From positions 1,674,001 to 1,738,000 of the forward strand of contig BPJS01000001.1 in assembly GCA_026004735.1 (NCBI GenBank): a stretch of DNA of 64,000 nt, written 5' to 3'. The stretch comes from Isosphaeraceae bacterium (GTDB taxonomy: Bacteria > Planctomycetota > Planctomycetia > Isosphaerales > Isosphaeraceae). Positions 1 through 9,028 of this stretch are shown here, in pieces. The translations under genes were made by a program, and so were the position numbers. The first letter of the stretch is position 1, and each line of letters begins with the position of its first letter. The notes beneath the pieces are model-generated. The model saw only the letters and a list, made by a program, of their open reading frames with translations. It was not told where the DNA came from and searched no databases.

Positions 1-181
1 TACCCGCTGCCAGCGGCCGCCCCGCTCCGTGTCGGGTCGCTCTGGCCGGATCGGCGGAGTTGCGTTAGACTAACGTATGTCGAGCCGATCGTCCCGCCAC
101 GCTGCGCGTCCCCCTGGTTCTGCTCTCGGTCGGCCCGCCGGCTCGCTTCTCCGCTACTGGTGAGACTGGGGGACGGTCTCC

Positions 182-2047
182 GTGTCCTACCGCACTTTCA
201 AGCACCTCCTCGGCGAGACCAGCCTCGAACGCAAGTGCCGGTTCATCTTCGGCTCCGGCATTTTCCTGGTCGTCACGCTCAGCTTCTACTGGTACGGCCT
301 CAAAACCGAGAGCCTGGTCATCGGCCAGAAGACCGAAGCGGCGCGTGTTCTGGTCGGTCCCGTGCTCGCCGCGCGCCACATGGACCTTGACCCGACGAGC
401 CCCGCGCGCGACCTCTTTCTGGAGCTGTCCGACGAAGCGGCCACCGCCGACGCCCGTGCCGGCTACCGCACCCACTTCGTCCCCGCCTACGGTCCCTTCG
501 ACGACAAATCACGCCCGGCCGATGCCTTCGAGGCCGAGCGTCTCGACGAGTTCCTCCGCGAAGCGGCCGCTTCAGCACGGGTCCGCCGGCTCCCGCCTGA
601 CCCCAACCGGCTCGAACGCCCCCGCACCTTCCCGACCGGCAAGCCGATCTGGGCCGCCCGGATCGCGCCCGGCCGCCGCGAATATCAGTACGTGGAAGCC
701 GTCCTCTATCGCGAGTCCTGCATTGGATGCCACGCCCACAAACTCCGTCGCGGACCCGACGGCAAGTGGGTCGAAACCAAGACCAACGACCTCGCCGGGA
801 TGGTCTCGATCCGCCTTCCGATGGACGCTACCTCGCGCGACATCCACCGCAACCGCGCCATCCTGATCTCCACGGCCCTTGTCACAGCCATCCTCGCGAT
901 GGTCACCTCCTACGTCATCGTCCGCTACATCATCGTCAAACCCGTCAAACACCTCCGCGACGTCTCCGACGCCATCGCCGCCGGTAAGCTCAACATCCGC
1001 AGCCAGATCCATACCGGCGACGAATTCGAGGAACTCTCCCACGCCTTCAACCGGATGCTCCACAACCTCGTCGCCATGCAACAAGAACTCCGCGAGGTCA
1101 ACGCCGACCTCGACAAAAAGGTCGACGAACTGGCCCAGGCCAACATGGCCCTCTTCGAGATGAACCGAATCAAGAGTGACTTCCTGGCCACCATGAGCCA
1201 CGAACTCCGCACCCCGCTCAACTCCATCATCGGCTTTTCTGAGGTCCTCGCTTCCAACGACCAACTCCCCGAACGCCAACGCCGCTTCGCTCAAAACATT
1301 TTCAACTCCGGCAAAATGCTGCTCGGCATGATCAACGACATCCTCGACCTGGCCAAAATCGAAAGCGGCAAAATGGAGCTTCACGTCGAAGACTTCTCCA
1401 TCCGCGACGTCTGCGAGAGCCTCGTCAGCTCAATGCGGCCTCTGGCCGACAAGAAGGATATCAACCTCGAGTGCCGGCTCGACGACGCGCTGCCGCTCCT
1501 GCACCAGGATCCCGGCAAGATCCGCCAGATCATCTACAACCTGCTCTCCAACGCGATCAAGTTCACGCCCGAGGGTGGCCGTGTCACCCTCTCGGCTCGC
1601 GGCGAGAGCCGCCATGTTGTCATCGAGGTCGCTGACACCGGCATCGGGATCCCCCACGAGGACCGGGAACGAATCTTCGAAAAGTTCCGCCAAGCCGGCA
1701 TGGCTCACGCTGGCGACGGCGTCTTGACCCGCGAGCACGAGGGAACTGGTCTCGGGCTATCGATCGTCCGCGAACTGGCGCGGATGCTCGGCGGGGAGGT
1801 CACGCTCGAAAGCACCGTCGGCAAGGGTTCGACCTTCACGGTCAGGCTACCCATGCAGCTTGGCCCGCTGCGGCCGAGCATCGTCGAGCTGGCCAGCAAG
1901 GATGTCGACCTGACCAAGGCACGCAAGATCGAACTCCGCCCGGGAGAGCATCCGCCCGTCGGCGGTCCCCACGAACCATCCCGGACGCGGACGTCTCCGG
2001 CAGTGCGCGCCGCCGGAGAGGCGCCTCGAGTGCTGGGGGGCGAATAG
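182..2047 (+). CDS. Membrane sensor histidine kinase with c-type heme DUF3365 sensor domain
   Basis: This 621-residue protein is a two-component sensor kinase that should phosphorylate an unlinked response regulator. It begins at a GTG. One membrane helix lies near residues 20-42. An extracytoplasmic Tll0287-like/DUF3365 domain follows and contains the heme c motif C180-I-G-C183-H184. A second helix (about 228-250), a HAMP linker and a coiled coil come next. The HisKA box carries the phospho-acceptor H340 in the HELRTPLN context. The ATPase domain shows the N box (NLLSNAIKF), G1 (DTGIGIP) and G2 (GTGLGLSI). About 60 residues at the C terminus match no domain I recognise. DUF3365 heme sensors are linked to redox or gas sensing; the actual signal here is inferred only. 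No regulator gene is adjacent, so it looks like an orphan kinase. Confidence 0.93.
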   Translation: MSYRTFKHLLGETSLERKCRFIFGSGIFLVVTLSFYWYGLKTESLVIGQKTEAARVLVGPVLAARHMDLDPTSPARDLFLELSDEAATADARAGYRTHFVPAYGPFDDKSRPADAFEAERLDEFLREAAASARVRRLPPDPNRLERPRTFPTGKPIWAARIAPGRREYQYVEAVLYRESCIGCHAHKLRRGPDGKWVETKTNDLAGMVSIRLPMDATSRDIHRNRAILISTALVTAILAMVTSYVIVRYIIVKPVKHLRDVSDAIAAGKLNIRSQIHTGDEFEELSHAFNRMLHNLVAMQQELREVNADLDKKVDELAQANMALFEMNRIKSDFLATMSHELRTPLNSIIGFSEVLASNDQLPERQRRFAQNIFNSGKMLLGMINDILDLAKIESGKMELHVEDFSIRDVCESLVSSMRPLADKKDINLECRLDDALPLLHQDPGKIRQIIYNLLSNAIKFTPEGGRVTLSARGESRHVVIEVADTGIGIPHEDRERIFEKFRQAGMAHAGDGVLTREHEGTGLGLSIVRELARMLGGEVTLESTVGKGSTFTVRLPMQLGPLRPSIVELASKDVDLTKARKIELRPGEHPPVGGPHEPSRTRTSPAVRAAGEAPRVLGGE

Positions 2048-2078
2048 CACCCCCGGGCATCGTCGGTCCCGGGGGTGC
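2047..2078. terminator. Bidirectional terminator hairpin
   Basis: A perfect 11-bp inverted repeat, GCACCCCCGGG at 2047-2057 and its complement at 2068-2078, encloses a 10-nt loop. It starts on the last base of the kinase stop codon and ends just before the end of the convergent metalloprotease gene. There is no U tract, so the call rests on position and stem strength. Confidence 0.6.
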
Positions 2079-2086
2079 ATGGACGA

Positions 2087-5000
2087 TCAGCCGATCTGAA
2101 GGGCTGCCTCCTTCTTTTTCTTATCGGTTGTGGTGTCGCGCACAAAGTCGAAGAAGAACCAGTCGTCGCCGGCACTTCCGGTCAAGCTGTCGGCGTCGTC
2201 GTCATTGACCGGAATGAGCCGGGATCCAGTCAAACTGCGGTCCCGGAAGCGGACCCACTCGTCGAGCGTGGCGAACAGTTCATCGAGCAGGTCGATCGGG
2301 TCGGCAGCGCCGACTAGGTCACCCGAAATCAGGATGTCGTCCCCACCATTGCCGATGATCCGGTCGGCCCCGAAGCCGCCGACGAGAATGTCGTGCGCGC
2401 TGCCGCCCACGATCATGTCGTTGCCAGCGCCTCCAAGAAGAATGCTCGGTCCGGCTCCGCCATTCAATCGGTCGTCTCCCTCCTCGGCGGAGATGAACGT
2501 CGGGAGATCGATGTTCCCGGCAATCGTGGCGGTGTCGTCCCCCTCGCAGAGGATCATGGCGATCGACGTCACGCCGCCGGCGGGCAGGGTCCGCGGCGAG
2601 TCCTTGATGAAGCTGGCGTGGACCTTGAACGCGTTATTGCCCTGGCGATTGATGACGATCGCGTCATCGCCCTTGGTGCCGACGGCCTGGAGCTGGCCGT
2701 CAAGGATGCCGACCCCAGTGATGAGAGCATACGTGCGCGAGGTCGTCTGGCCAGTGTCGTCGTCCGTGAGCGTCACGACAATCCGGAAGATGCCGCCGCT
2801 GGCATAGGCATGGCTGCCAGTGAAGTTGCCCGAGCCGGAGCCCTGGACAACCGCCGCCGTGGTGATCGTGCCATCCCCCCAGTCGATGGTCGCCGAGTGC
2901 GTGTCAAGCGTACCCACGTCGGTGAAGGATCCGACGACGTGCACCGTGTCGCCCTCGACCTTATCGCCGCACTCGACGGCGTCGGACGTGAAGGCGGTGA
3001 CGACCGGAGCCACATTCCGGACGAGCGTGGCTAGCTGGCCTTGGGTCATGCCTGTATCGTCGTCCATCAGCGTGAAGCGGACGGTATAGCTGTCGCTCGG
3101 CGTGCCGGTCGGGTCGTCGTCGAGATACTGGTGGGTGACGGCGAAGCTCGTCGCCCCGGCCCCGTAACTGTAGGTCTGCGGAGCGCCCTCGCCCCAGTCC
3201 ACGACGAGGACGAATGTATCGAGAGTTCCCGGGTCGACGATCGTGCCGCTCAGGGTGACCGTGCCGTTCTCGTCGATTTCGGGGGTGAGTGCGGCGTTGA
3301 GGATCTGGGGGGCGACATTGTTGACGCGGACAACAGTCGACCGCGTGGCGCTCAGGGAGTCGTTGTCGACGAGCGAGAGCGTGGCCGTATAGAGGTCGCT
3401 CGGCGTGCCGGTCGGGTTGTCGTCGCGGTAGCGGTGCGACACATTGAAGCTTCGTGCGCCGGGCGCCAGCGGGATCGGTCCCTCAACGACCCCATCGCCC
3501 CAGGTGATGAACAAGCGATGGGTCGAGAGCGACCCGGGGTCGACGAACGACCCGGAGATCGTCACGACTCCGTTTTCGAGGATCAAAGTCGGCCCGAAGG
3601 AGTAGTCGGTGATCCTCGGCGCGACGGGTCGGACGAACTCAAGCCCAGTGAAGTTGACGAACGAGGCTCCCAGGTCGATCCGGCCGGCCTCAGGTCCCGC
3701 GTTGGCCGCCGGCGCGTAGGAGGGCGGAGCAGGTGGGGTTCCCCGGAACTCGAGAGTGTCGACGGCCGAGGCACCACCGTCAAATTGGACCCCGCCGGGC
3801 GGAATCGGGTTGCCGCCGTTGAAGTCGATCGTGAGCTGATCGTTCTCGAAGTTGGCACCGGTGATGATGACGTAGGTCGTCGAGGCGTACGGACGGCGCA
3901 AGACGACGACGCCATTGGCGTCGTTGACCAGCTCGATCAAGTCGCCGGCGCGGCGGAGGGTAAAGGCGTCGGCGCCGTTGCCGGAGGGAATGTCGTAAAC
4001 GAACGATTCGCTGAGTGTCAACCATTGCTCGAATGTGAAGTGGAGGTCGTCGGGCTTGCTGAAGCCCGCCTGGGCGCTGGCGATTCCGTACTTCAGGTTG
4101 GCCCAATCGTTGTAATCATTGAGAATCTGCCCGCTGATTCCGTCGTAATTGGCGTCGGCGGCGACGGAGGCTCCGGTTGCGCTGCCGTCGTTGTCCCAGT
4201 CGATCGGCCCGGTCTGGGCGACGACGCGGGTCGTGGGGCCGGTGCCGGGAGGACTGCCGGCGGGCGGCGGGATGTTGGGCCCGACGCGGACGAATCGACC
4301 CGCGATCCCGCCCAGCCCGGCGGGCTCGTTGAGGTTGCTTTCGTCGAGCGCAGGATAGTTCCCGATCGAAAAGTCCATCCGCCAACTCGCCTGCATTCGG
4401 ACATCACCGGCATCGGGCGTCTGCCAGGTGTAGTTCATCAAGCTGTAGTAATTGGGCTTGTTGTTGATGCGGTCGCCGCCACCGTGGCCCAGTCCGAGAG
4501 TGTGGCCCAGCTCATGCATAAACGTGCCGGCCTGCTGGTCATTGCGGCCTCCGGGCGTGCTCCAAGCGCCCATTGAGACCATGAAGCTGCTAGCCGAGTA
4601 CGCTATGCCGGATGAGCTCGTCGTGACGCCCTGGTTGTTCCCGATCGCGTCGACTTTGATGTCGACGAACGGGCCGTAGCGATAGGCGAGGGCCTTCGCG
4701 GTCATCGTGGCCGGATTGCCCCGCTCGGCCGGGGTGCCGAAGTTGCTGTTGCGGAGTCGCGTATACATGAGCGAGCCGCCCTGGTCGTCGGCGTCGCCGT
4801 TGTCGAGCGTGCCGTTGCCGTTGGTGTCCTCGCCGGGATCAAGCGCTCCGTTGGCGTTGACGTCCTCGCCAAACGGGCTGAGGCCGTCGCCGTCAGCATC
4901 ATTGTTCCAGGGGACGAGCGGCAGCGCGAGCTCGTCCATCTGGACGTGCAGCCAGATCCCGCTCGTCCCATCGTGATTCTGCACCGGCGCTCTCAGAAAC

Positions 5001-5971
5001 GCGTCAATCGCCAGATCGATCGACGTACCCGTGGCCAGGCCGGTTCCCGCGAGGTTGGCCAGCGACCAACTCCCGCCGCCGATGTAAGCCCCCCCACCGG
5101 TGGTCCCGTCGAGTGTGAACGTGTTGTTGCTTTGCCGTGTGACGGTGAACGTCCTGCCGTTCAGGGCGCCGATGGCCCCAGTGCCGCGGATTCCCACCAG
5201 AGTGACTCGGGTTCCCGTCGATAACCCGTGGAAGTTCGACGTGACGGTGATCGGGGTCGTCGCCTGGACGTTGATGATCGGAGGCAACGGCACCGGCGCA
5301 CGGCCTGACATGGCGTCGACCTCGACGAACAGATCCTTGCGCCCCGGGTTGGCTCCCGGCAAGGTCAGGTCGATCGTCCCGTTGTTGTCCCCGTCGAGGC
5401 CAACGAGTTCCCAGCGGTTGTTCAGCCCGTCGCCGTCCGAATCGATATCGAAGAAGAGCTGGGCTCGAGGGCCGTTGTTGCCTGTCGCGGAGGCGGCGGG
5501 CGACGGCACGTCCCCGACCCACGTCCCCGTGGCCAGGTCGACGAAGATCGTGATTCCCCGATCGCTACCGTTTGGGTTGATATCCATCTGGTCATCTTCA
5601 AAACGGAAGAGCTCGTCACGGTCATAGTCATACAGTTCGATCCGCACCCGGACCGGGCTGGCCGACGTGTCGACCATCTGCGTGAACGTCCAGTTCGGGC
5701 TGATGACAATGCCCTCGACTTCGCTCGATTCCTGCTCCGGATAGTTCCCAATCGTTACCACCGCATAGTAGTCACCCAGGTCTTCCTCAATGAAATCGGG
5801 GTCGGGGTCGTCCAAGGCGATCACTCGTGGAATCGTGACCGTGAAGGGCACGACGGCGGGCATCCGCCGCGGCTCGAGTCTCTCGAAGTCTGCAACCAAA
5901 CACGGCACGCACACTTTGAGCGCCCTAGCGCTTCGCGCATGCCGCCCACGTCGAATGGAACGGACTCGCAT
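2087..5971 (-). CDS. Secreted metzincin-type zinc metalloprotease with PKD and RTX-like repeats
   Basis: The protein has 1294 residues from the ATG at 5971, which is chosen because AGAGG lies 7 nt upstream; the open frame extends 45 codons further without conserved sequence. Residues 29-39 (FERLEPRRMPA) form the planctomycete N-terminal motif. An Asp-rich, calcium-binding-like segment (DSDGDGLNN) follows. The zinc site HELGHTLGLGH sits near residue 485, with a downstream MNY that fits a metzincin Met-turn. Three PKD/Ig-like domains occupy roughly 830-1130; two of them share a 303-bp repeat period. Glycine/aspartate nonapeptides (GGAGNDMIVGG and similar) near 1170-1240 are RTX-type calcium repeats. 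It is probably exported and surface-bound, degrading extracellular protein. A phage-tail-like beta domain appears to be inserted before the protease domain. Confidence 0.88.
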   Translation of the reverse strand: MRVRSIRRGRHARSARALKVCVPCLVADFERLEPRRMPAVVPFTVTIPRVIALDDPDPDFIEEDLGDYYAVVTIGNYPEQESSEVEGIVISPNWTFTQMVDTSASPVRVRIELYDYDRDELFRFEDDQMDINPNGSDRGITIFVDLATGTWVGDVPSPAASATGNNGPRAQLFFDIDSDGDGLNNRWELVGLDGDNNGTIDLTLPGANPGRKDLFVEVDAMSGRAPVPLPPIINVQATTPITVTSNFHGLSTGTRVTLVGIRGTGAIGALNGRTFTVTRQSNNTFTLDGTTGGGAYIGGGSWSLANLAGTGLATGTSIDLAIDAFLRAPVQNHDGTSGIWLHVQMDELALPLVPWNNDADGDGLSPFGEDVNANGALDPGEDTNGNGTLDNGDADDQGGSLMYTRLRNSNFGTPAERGNPATMTAKALAYRYGPFVDIKVDAIGNNQGVTTSSSGIAYSASSFMVSMGAWSTPGGRNDQQAGTFMHELGHTLGLGHGGGDRINNKPNYYSLMNYTWQTPDAGDVRMQASWRMDFSIGNYPALDESNLNEPAGLGGIAGRFVRVGPNIPPPAGSPPGTGPTTRVVAQTGPIDWDNDGSATGASVAADANYDGISGQILNDYNDWANLKYGIASAQAGFSKPDDLHFTFEQWLTLSESFVYDIPSGNGADAFTLRRAGDLIELVNDANGVVVLRRPYASTTYVIITGANFENDQLTIDFNGGNPIPPGGVQFDGGASAVDTLEFRGTPPAPPSYAPAANAGPEAGRIDLGASFVNFTGLEFVRPVAPRITDYSFGPTLILENGVVTISGSFVDPGSLSTHRLFITWGDGVVEGPIPLAPGARSFNVSHRYRDDNPTGTPSDLYTATLSLVDNDSLSATRSTVVRVNNVAPQILNAALTPEIDENGTVTLSGTIVDPGTLDTFVLVVDWGEGAPQTYSYGAGATSFAVTHQYLDDDPTGTPSDSYTVRFTLMDDDTGMTQGQLATLVRNVAPVVTAFTSDAVECGDKVEGDTVHVVGSFTDVGTLDTHSATIDWGDGTITTAAVVQGSGSGNFTGSHAYASGGIFRIVVTLTDDDTGQTTSRTYALITGVGILDGQLQAVGTKGDDAIVINRQGNNAFKVHASFIKDSPRTLPAGGVTSIAMILCEGDDTATIAGNIDLPTFISAEEGDDRLNGGAGPSILLGGAGNDMIVGGSAHDILVGGFGADRIIGNGGDDILISGDLVGAADPIDLLDELFATLDEWVRFRDRSLTGSRLIPVNDDDADSLTGSAGDDWFFFDFVRDTTTDKKKKEAALQIG

Positions 5972-6088
5972 GGTGGTACCTCTGGTGGGCTGCAACGGAT
6001 TGAAGGGACAGGGGCGCTCCCAGCGCAGGCGAACAGAGCCGTGCTGCGCGAGCTGACCCCGTAAACGCAATGCTGTCGCGACTCGTTT

Positions 6089-6126
6089 TTGTGAAAAAAA
6101 AACCAAAAAAATTTCTGTGGGTTCAC
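6089..6126 (-). promoter_or_regulatory. A/T-rich tract upstream of the metalloprotease
   Basis: Runs of 9 and 7 A on the plus strand (T runs on the coding strand) make an isolated low-GC island about 120 bp upstream of the metalloprotease start. The segment TGTGAA...TTCACA flanks the runs as a short inverted repeat. It could be an UP-element-like promoter region. No clear -35/-10 pair is identified. Confidence 0.3.
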
Positions 6127-6159
6127 ATCCAGTGGGTGGGACTGGAGCGGGCGGGTCGT

Positions 6160-6185
6160 CCGGGGTCGCCTCCTCGCGACCCCGG
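6160..6185 (-). terminator. Terminator hairpin after the RTX-like gene
   Basis: A 9-bp perfect stem (CCGGGGTCG at 6160-6168 with CGACCCCGG at 6177-6185) encloses an 8-nt loop, 24 bases past the end of the minus-strand gene at 6209. The T-rich tract around 6092-6111 lies further downstream on the same strand. It probably separates this gene from the metalloprotease. Confidence 0.5.
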
Positions 6186-6208
6186 GTCGTGGGGCGGGGA
6201 GGCGCGGC

Positions 6209-7156
6209 TTAAGAGAGGACGCTGGCGTTCTCGCTCGACGCGTCGGTCTGGACATTCGAGCTATGCTGCACCGTATCGCGTCCGCTGCCACCGATCAGCG
6301 CCGCGTGAACCTCGAAGACGGACGCCGACGGTTCGTACGTGATGACGTAGTCGATGTGGTCGTCGCCGTCGCCCCCTTGGACCAGGGCGGGCGTCTTCTC
6401 ATCGGTACCGATCTTGCCCCAAGAGCCGGCCCGAACGTGAATTCGATTCGAGAGGTTGTCGTTGCCGGCACCTCCGTCAATCGTCAAATTGTACAGATAG
6501 GCACCGCCAATCACGCCCGTATAGCTGGCCGTGATCGTGTCGTTCCCCGCGTCGCCGGGCAGCCCCGGCGCCACGATCGCCCCTGAGTTGATCTCGCCGC
6601 TGCCCGTGTAGCGGATCACGTCGTTCCCATCGTTGCCCTGCAGGTAAGGGAAGAACGTTCCGCGTCGGACAACACCCGTATGGTCCACGCTCAGGTGGTC
6701 GTTGCCCCCGTCGCCATAGACCATGATCGCCAGGGCATCCGGCGTGTCGATCGCCCGGTCGATCGTCGCCTCGAACCGATCCGGTCCCGCGCCTAGCTCG
6801 ACGGTCATCCCCCGGCGACTCCCCAGATATCCAGTCAACGCGTAACTGACCTGGTCCCGGCCGCCAAGCGTCTGAACCGCAATGGTCGAAATCGCCCGTT
6901 TCGCCACATAGGTCTTCCCATTTCCCAGACGGACCGTGACGTTCCCGGCCTCGGCCGTGCCATTGTCCTCGATCCGGATGACGTCCGCTCGCTGGCTCCC
7001 CTGGATGACCAGCCTGATCCCATCGGCGGCGCGAATCTCCTGGATCCGAACCTGGGGACGGGCCACCGACAGCAGCCGCCGGCTCTCCAACCCCTCGATC
7101 CCTGGCTTGGCGGCAAAGCGGCGTCCCGACCGGATTCCCTGCCTACGCGCTTCCAT
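6209..7156 (-). CDS. Exported protein with RTX-like Gly/Asp repeats
   Basis: The protein has 315 residues. ATG 7156 is chosen because the longer frame runs into the divergent gene's upstream region and only the part from here has conserved features. Residues about 23-32 contain the planctomycete motif GLESRRLLS, which implies export. The rest is a beta-rich sequence with recurring GGxGND-like calcium-binding turns (GDGGNDHLS, GNDGNDVIR, GDAGNDTIT, GGAGNDNLS, GGDGDDHID, GGSGRDTVQ). It resembles the repeat part of hemolysin-type calcium-binding proteins, without any catalytic domain. It lies upstream of the metalloprotease on the same strand, but a hairpin lies between them. A role as a surface or matrix protein is inferred; no function is assigned. 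Confidence 0.8.
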   Translation of the reverse strand: MEARRQGIRSGRRFAAKPGIEGLESRRLLSVARPQVRIQEIRAADGIRLVIQGSQRADVIRIEDNGTAEAGNVTVRLGNGKTYVAKRAISTIAVQTLGGRDQVSYALTGYLGSRRGMTVELGAGPDRFEATIDRAIDTPDALAIMVYGDGGNDHLSVDHTGVVRRGTFFPYLQGNDGNDVIRYTGSGEINSGAIVAPGLPGDAGNDTITASYTGVIGGAYLYNLTIDGGAGNDNLSNRIHVRAGSWGKIGTDEKTPALVQGGDGDDHIDYVITYEPSASVFEVHAALIGGSGRDTVQHSSNVQTDASSENASVLS

Positions 7157-7336
7157 GGCAACACCCCGTCCGCCCGGGGCTCTCCTGATCCGCCCACGGT
7201 GGCCGCGGCCCCGAACCAATCGCCCGGCAACCGCCGCAACCACCCTCTCATCCCCTACAATCGGCCATCTCGGTCCATTCCCTTCAGCTTTTTCCTCAAG
7301 TTTTTTCGAGATCGCGTCGAAATGGAGAGGATTCCT

Positions 7337-8275
7337 ATGGTCGTTCCCGGCCTTGGTTTGCTTCTTCACCGGCTCGTGGCGGTTCTCGCCGTCGGGTTGG
7401 CGGGACACGATCCCCTACCCGAAGGCTCCGTCGGGCTGGCCCGCCGCTACCCCGGTGATGCCGGAATCGCCGGCGACCCGGCGGTCCTCTTTCACGAAGA
7501 CTTCGAATCCGACGACCCCCTGTCGCGCTGGGACGCGGCCTACCACGCCCACACAACGCACCTGGTGGCCGACCCTGCTCGGGTCCATCGTGGCCGCCGC
7601 AGTCTCGAGTTCCGCGTACCACGTCAGCGCGCTGAGCTGAGCAACGCCCTCGTCAAACGGCTCGGCGCCGGCCACGATCGCGTCTTCCTCCGGTTCTACT
7701 CACGCTACGACGACGCCTTCGATCAGGTCGGTTCCAGCCACAACGGCGGCTACTTGGCCGCGATCGCGCCGGGACTTCCCGTTGCAACGCCGGGCCTCCG
7801 CTCCAATGGCCGGAACAAGTTCGCCGTCAGCTACGAATCCTGGCGCGGTGAATCCGACACGCCTTCTCCCGGCCGCCTAAATGTCTACATCTATCATCCG
7901 GGCCAGCGGTCGGACTACGGCGATCATTTCTTCCCCTCGGGCACGGTATTGCCTTTCTCGGCGATCGCCGGCCCGTTCGGACCTGATTTTGTCCCCCGGC
8001 CCGACGTCACTCCGCCCCTGGGCCGCTGGGCGTGTTACGAGTTGATGGTCCAGGCCAACCGGCCGGGCCACCACGACGGCCGGGTCGCGTGCTGGCTCGA
8101 TGGCGAGCTGATCGCCGATTTCACCGGCCTCCACCTCCGCGATCTCGATTCCCTCAAAATCAACCACGTGGAGATAAACCTCCACATCAAGACCAACCCG
8201 ACCCGCGAAAACCGCAAGGCGTACGACGATATCGTCATCGCCACCGAATACGTCGGGCCGATCGTCGAGCCTTGA
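7337..8275 (+). CDS. Exported concanavalin A-like fold protein
   Basis: The protein has 312 residues from ATG 7337, preceded by GAGAGG at good spacing; an alternative ATG lies five codons upstream. The first 26 residues form a signal peptide (VVPGLGLLLHRLVAVLAVGLAG). The mature part looks like a beta-sandwich of the LamG/polysaccharide-lyase type: it opens with the FHEDFESDD.LSRW pattern typical of glycan-binding or lyase sandwiches and closes with a repeated SLKINHVEINLHIKT strand pattern. Enzymatic residues cannot be assigned. It is probably periplasmic or surface located and may bind or cleave polysaccharide. It is divergent from the RTX-like gene, with about 180 bp between the two starts. 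Confidence 0.7.
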   Translation: MVVPGLGLLLHRLVAVLAVGLAGHDPLPEGSVGLARRYPGDAGIAGDPAVLFHEDFESDDPLSRWDAAYHAHTTHLVADPARVHRGRRSLEFRVPRQRAELSNALVKRLGAGHDRVFLRFYSRYDDAFDQVGSSHNGGYLAAIAPGLPVATPGLRSNGRNKFAVSYESWRGESDTPSPGRLNVYIYHPGQRSDYGDHFFPSGTVLPFSAIAGPFGPDFVPRPDVTPPLGRWACYELMVQANRPGHHDGRVACWLDGELIADFTGLHLRDLDSLKINHVEINLHIKTNPTRENRKAYDDIVIATEYVGPIVEP

Positions 8276-8406
8276 CTCCCCCCAGCACGCCCCCGAGTCG
8301 ATCGCTTGCCCGCAACCGCCCGGGACGGCTAGGCTGAGTCATCGAACCACTCCCGCCCGCTGCGCTGTCGAACCGCGGGCGTTTCTCGCTCTGGAGAATG
8401 ACGCCG

Positions 8407-8937
8407 ATGGCCCAGACCCGCTCCGGCGAAGTGACCATGAAGGGTAACCCGGTCGAGCTGGCCGGACCGCGACTCAAACCCGGCGACAAAGCCCCCGACT
8501 TCACCTGCGTCGGAGAATCCCTGACACTCATCCGCCTCGCCGACACCGGCGCCAAGGCGCGCCTCTTCAGTGTCGTCCCCTCGCTCGACACGCCGGTTTG
8601 CAGCACCCAGACCAAACGCTTTTCCAAAGAGCTGGCCGCGCTCGGCGACCAGGTTGCGGCCTACACCGTCAGTCTCGACCTGCCTTTTGCCATGAAACGG
8701 TTCTGCGGCGCCGAGGACATCAAGGGCCTGATCAACCTCTCCGATACCCACGACCACTCCTTCGGCACCAACTACGGTGTCTTGATCACCAGCCTGCCGA
8801 TGCCTTTGCTCTGTCGGGCCATCTTCGTCGTCGATCCCTCTGGCACGATCACCCACGCCGAGTACGTCCCGGAGATCGCAACCGAGCCGGATTACGGCGC
8901 CGCCTTGTCCGCTCTCAAGGCGGCCGCCGGCGCCTGA
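8407..8937 (+). CDS. tpx: Thiol peroxidase (atypical 2-Cys peroxiredoxin)
   Basis: The protein has 176 residues. ATG 8407 is preferred over ATG 8398 because GGAG at 8393-8396 is correctly spaced only for the former. It reduces hydroperoxides using thioredoxin. The peroxidatic cysteine lies in PSLDTPVCSTQT and the resolving cysteine in KRFCGAEDIK, both in the positions usual for Tpx. The conserved GDKAPDF and the Arg in LLCRAIFVVD are present. The length matches the family. It stands alone, convergent with the M24 peptidase. There is no signal peptide, so it should be cytoplasmic. Confidence 0.95.
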   Translation: MAQTRSGEVTMKGNPVELAGPRLKPGDKAPDFTCVGESLTLIRLADTGAKARLFSVVPSLDTPVCSTQTKRFSKELAALGDQVAAYTVSLDLPFAMKRFCGAEDIKGLINLSDTHDHSFGTNYGVLITSLPMPLLCRAIFVVDPSGTITHAEYVPEIATEPDYGAALSALKAAAGA

Positions 8938-8958
8938 CGCGTTTCGGGACCAGGCATT

Positions 8959-9011
8959 GGGGCGCCCGCCCATGCCCTTCGCTCTCGAGGCAGCTACCGG
9001 AGGCGGGCCCC
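8959..9011. terminator. Possible terminator between tpx and the M24 peptidase
   Basis: GGGGCGCCCGCC at 8959-8970 can pair with GGCGGGCCCC at 9002-9011, leaving one bulged base and a loop of about 31 nt. It lies in the 91-bp convergent gap. The long loop makes the call weak. Confidence 0.3.
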
Positions 9012-9028
9012 ACAACCCCGTTCGCCTC

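Noticed and set aside
65..475. Minus-strand open frame opposite the sensor kinase start
   Set aside because: It is an antisense shadow in high-GC DNA with no domain and no ribosome site.
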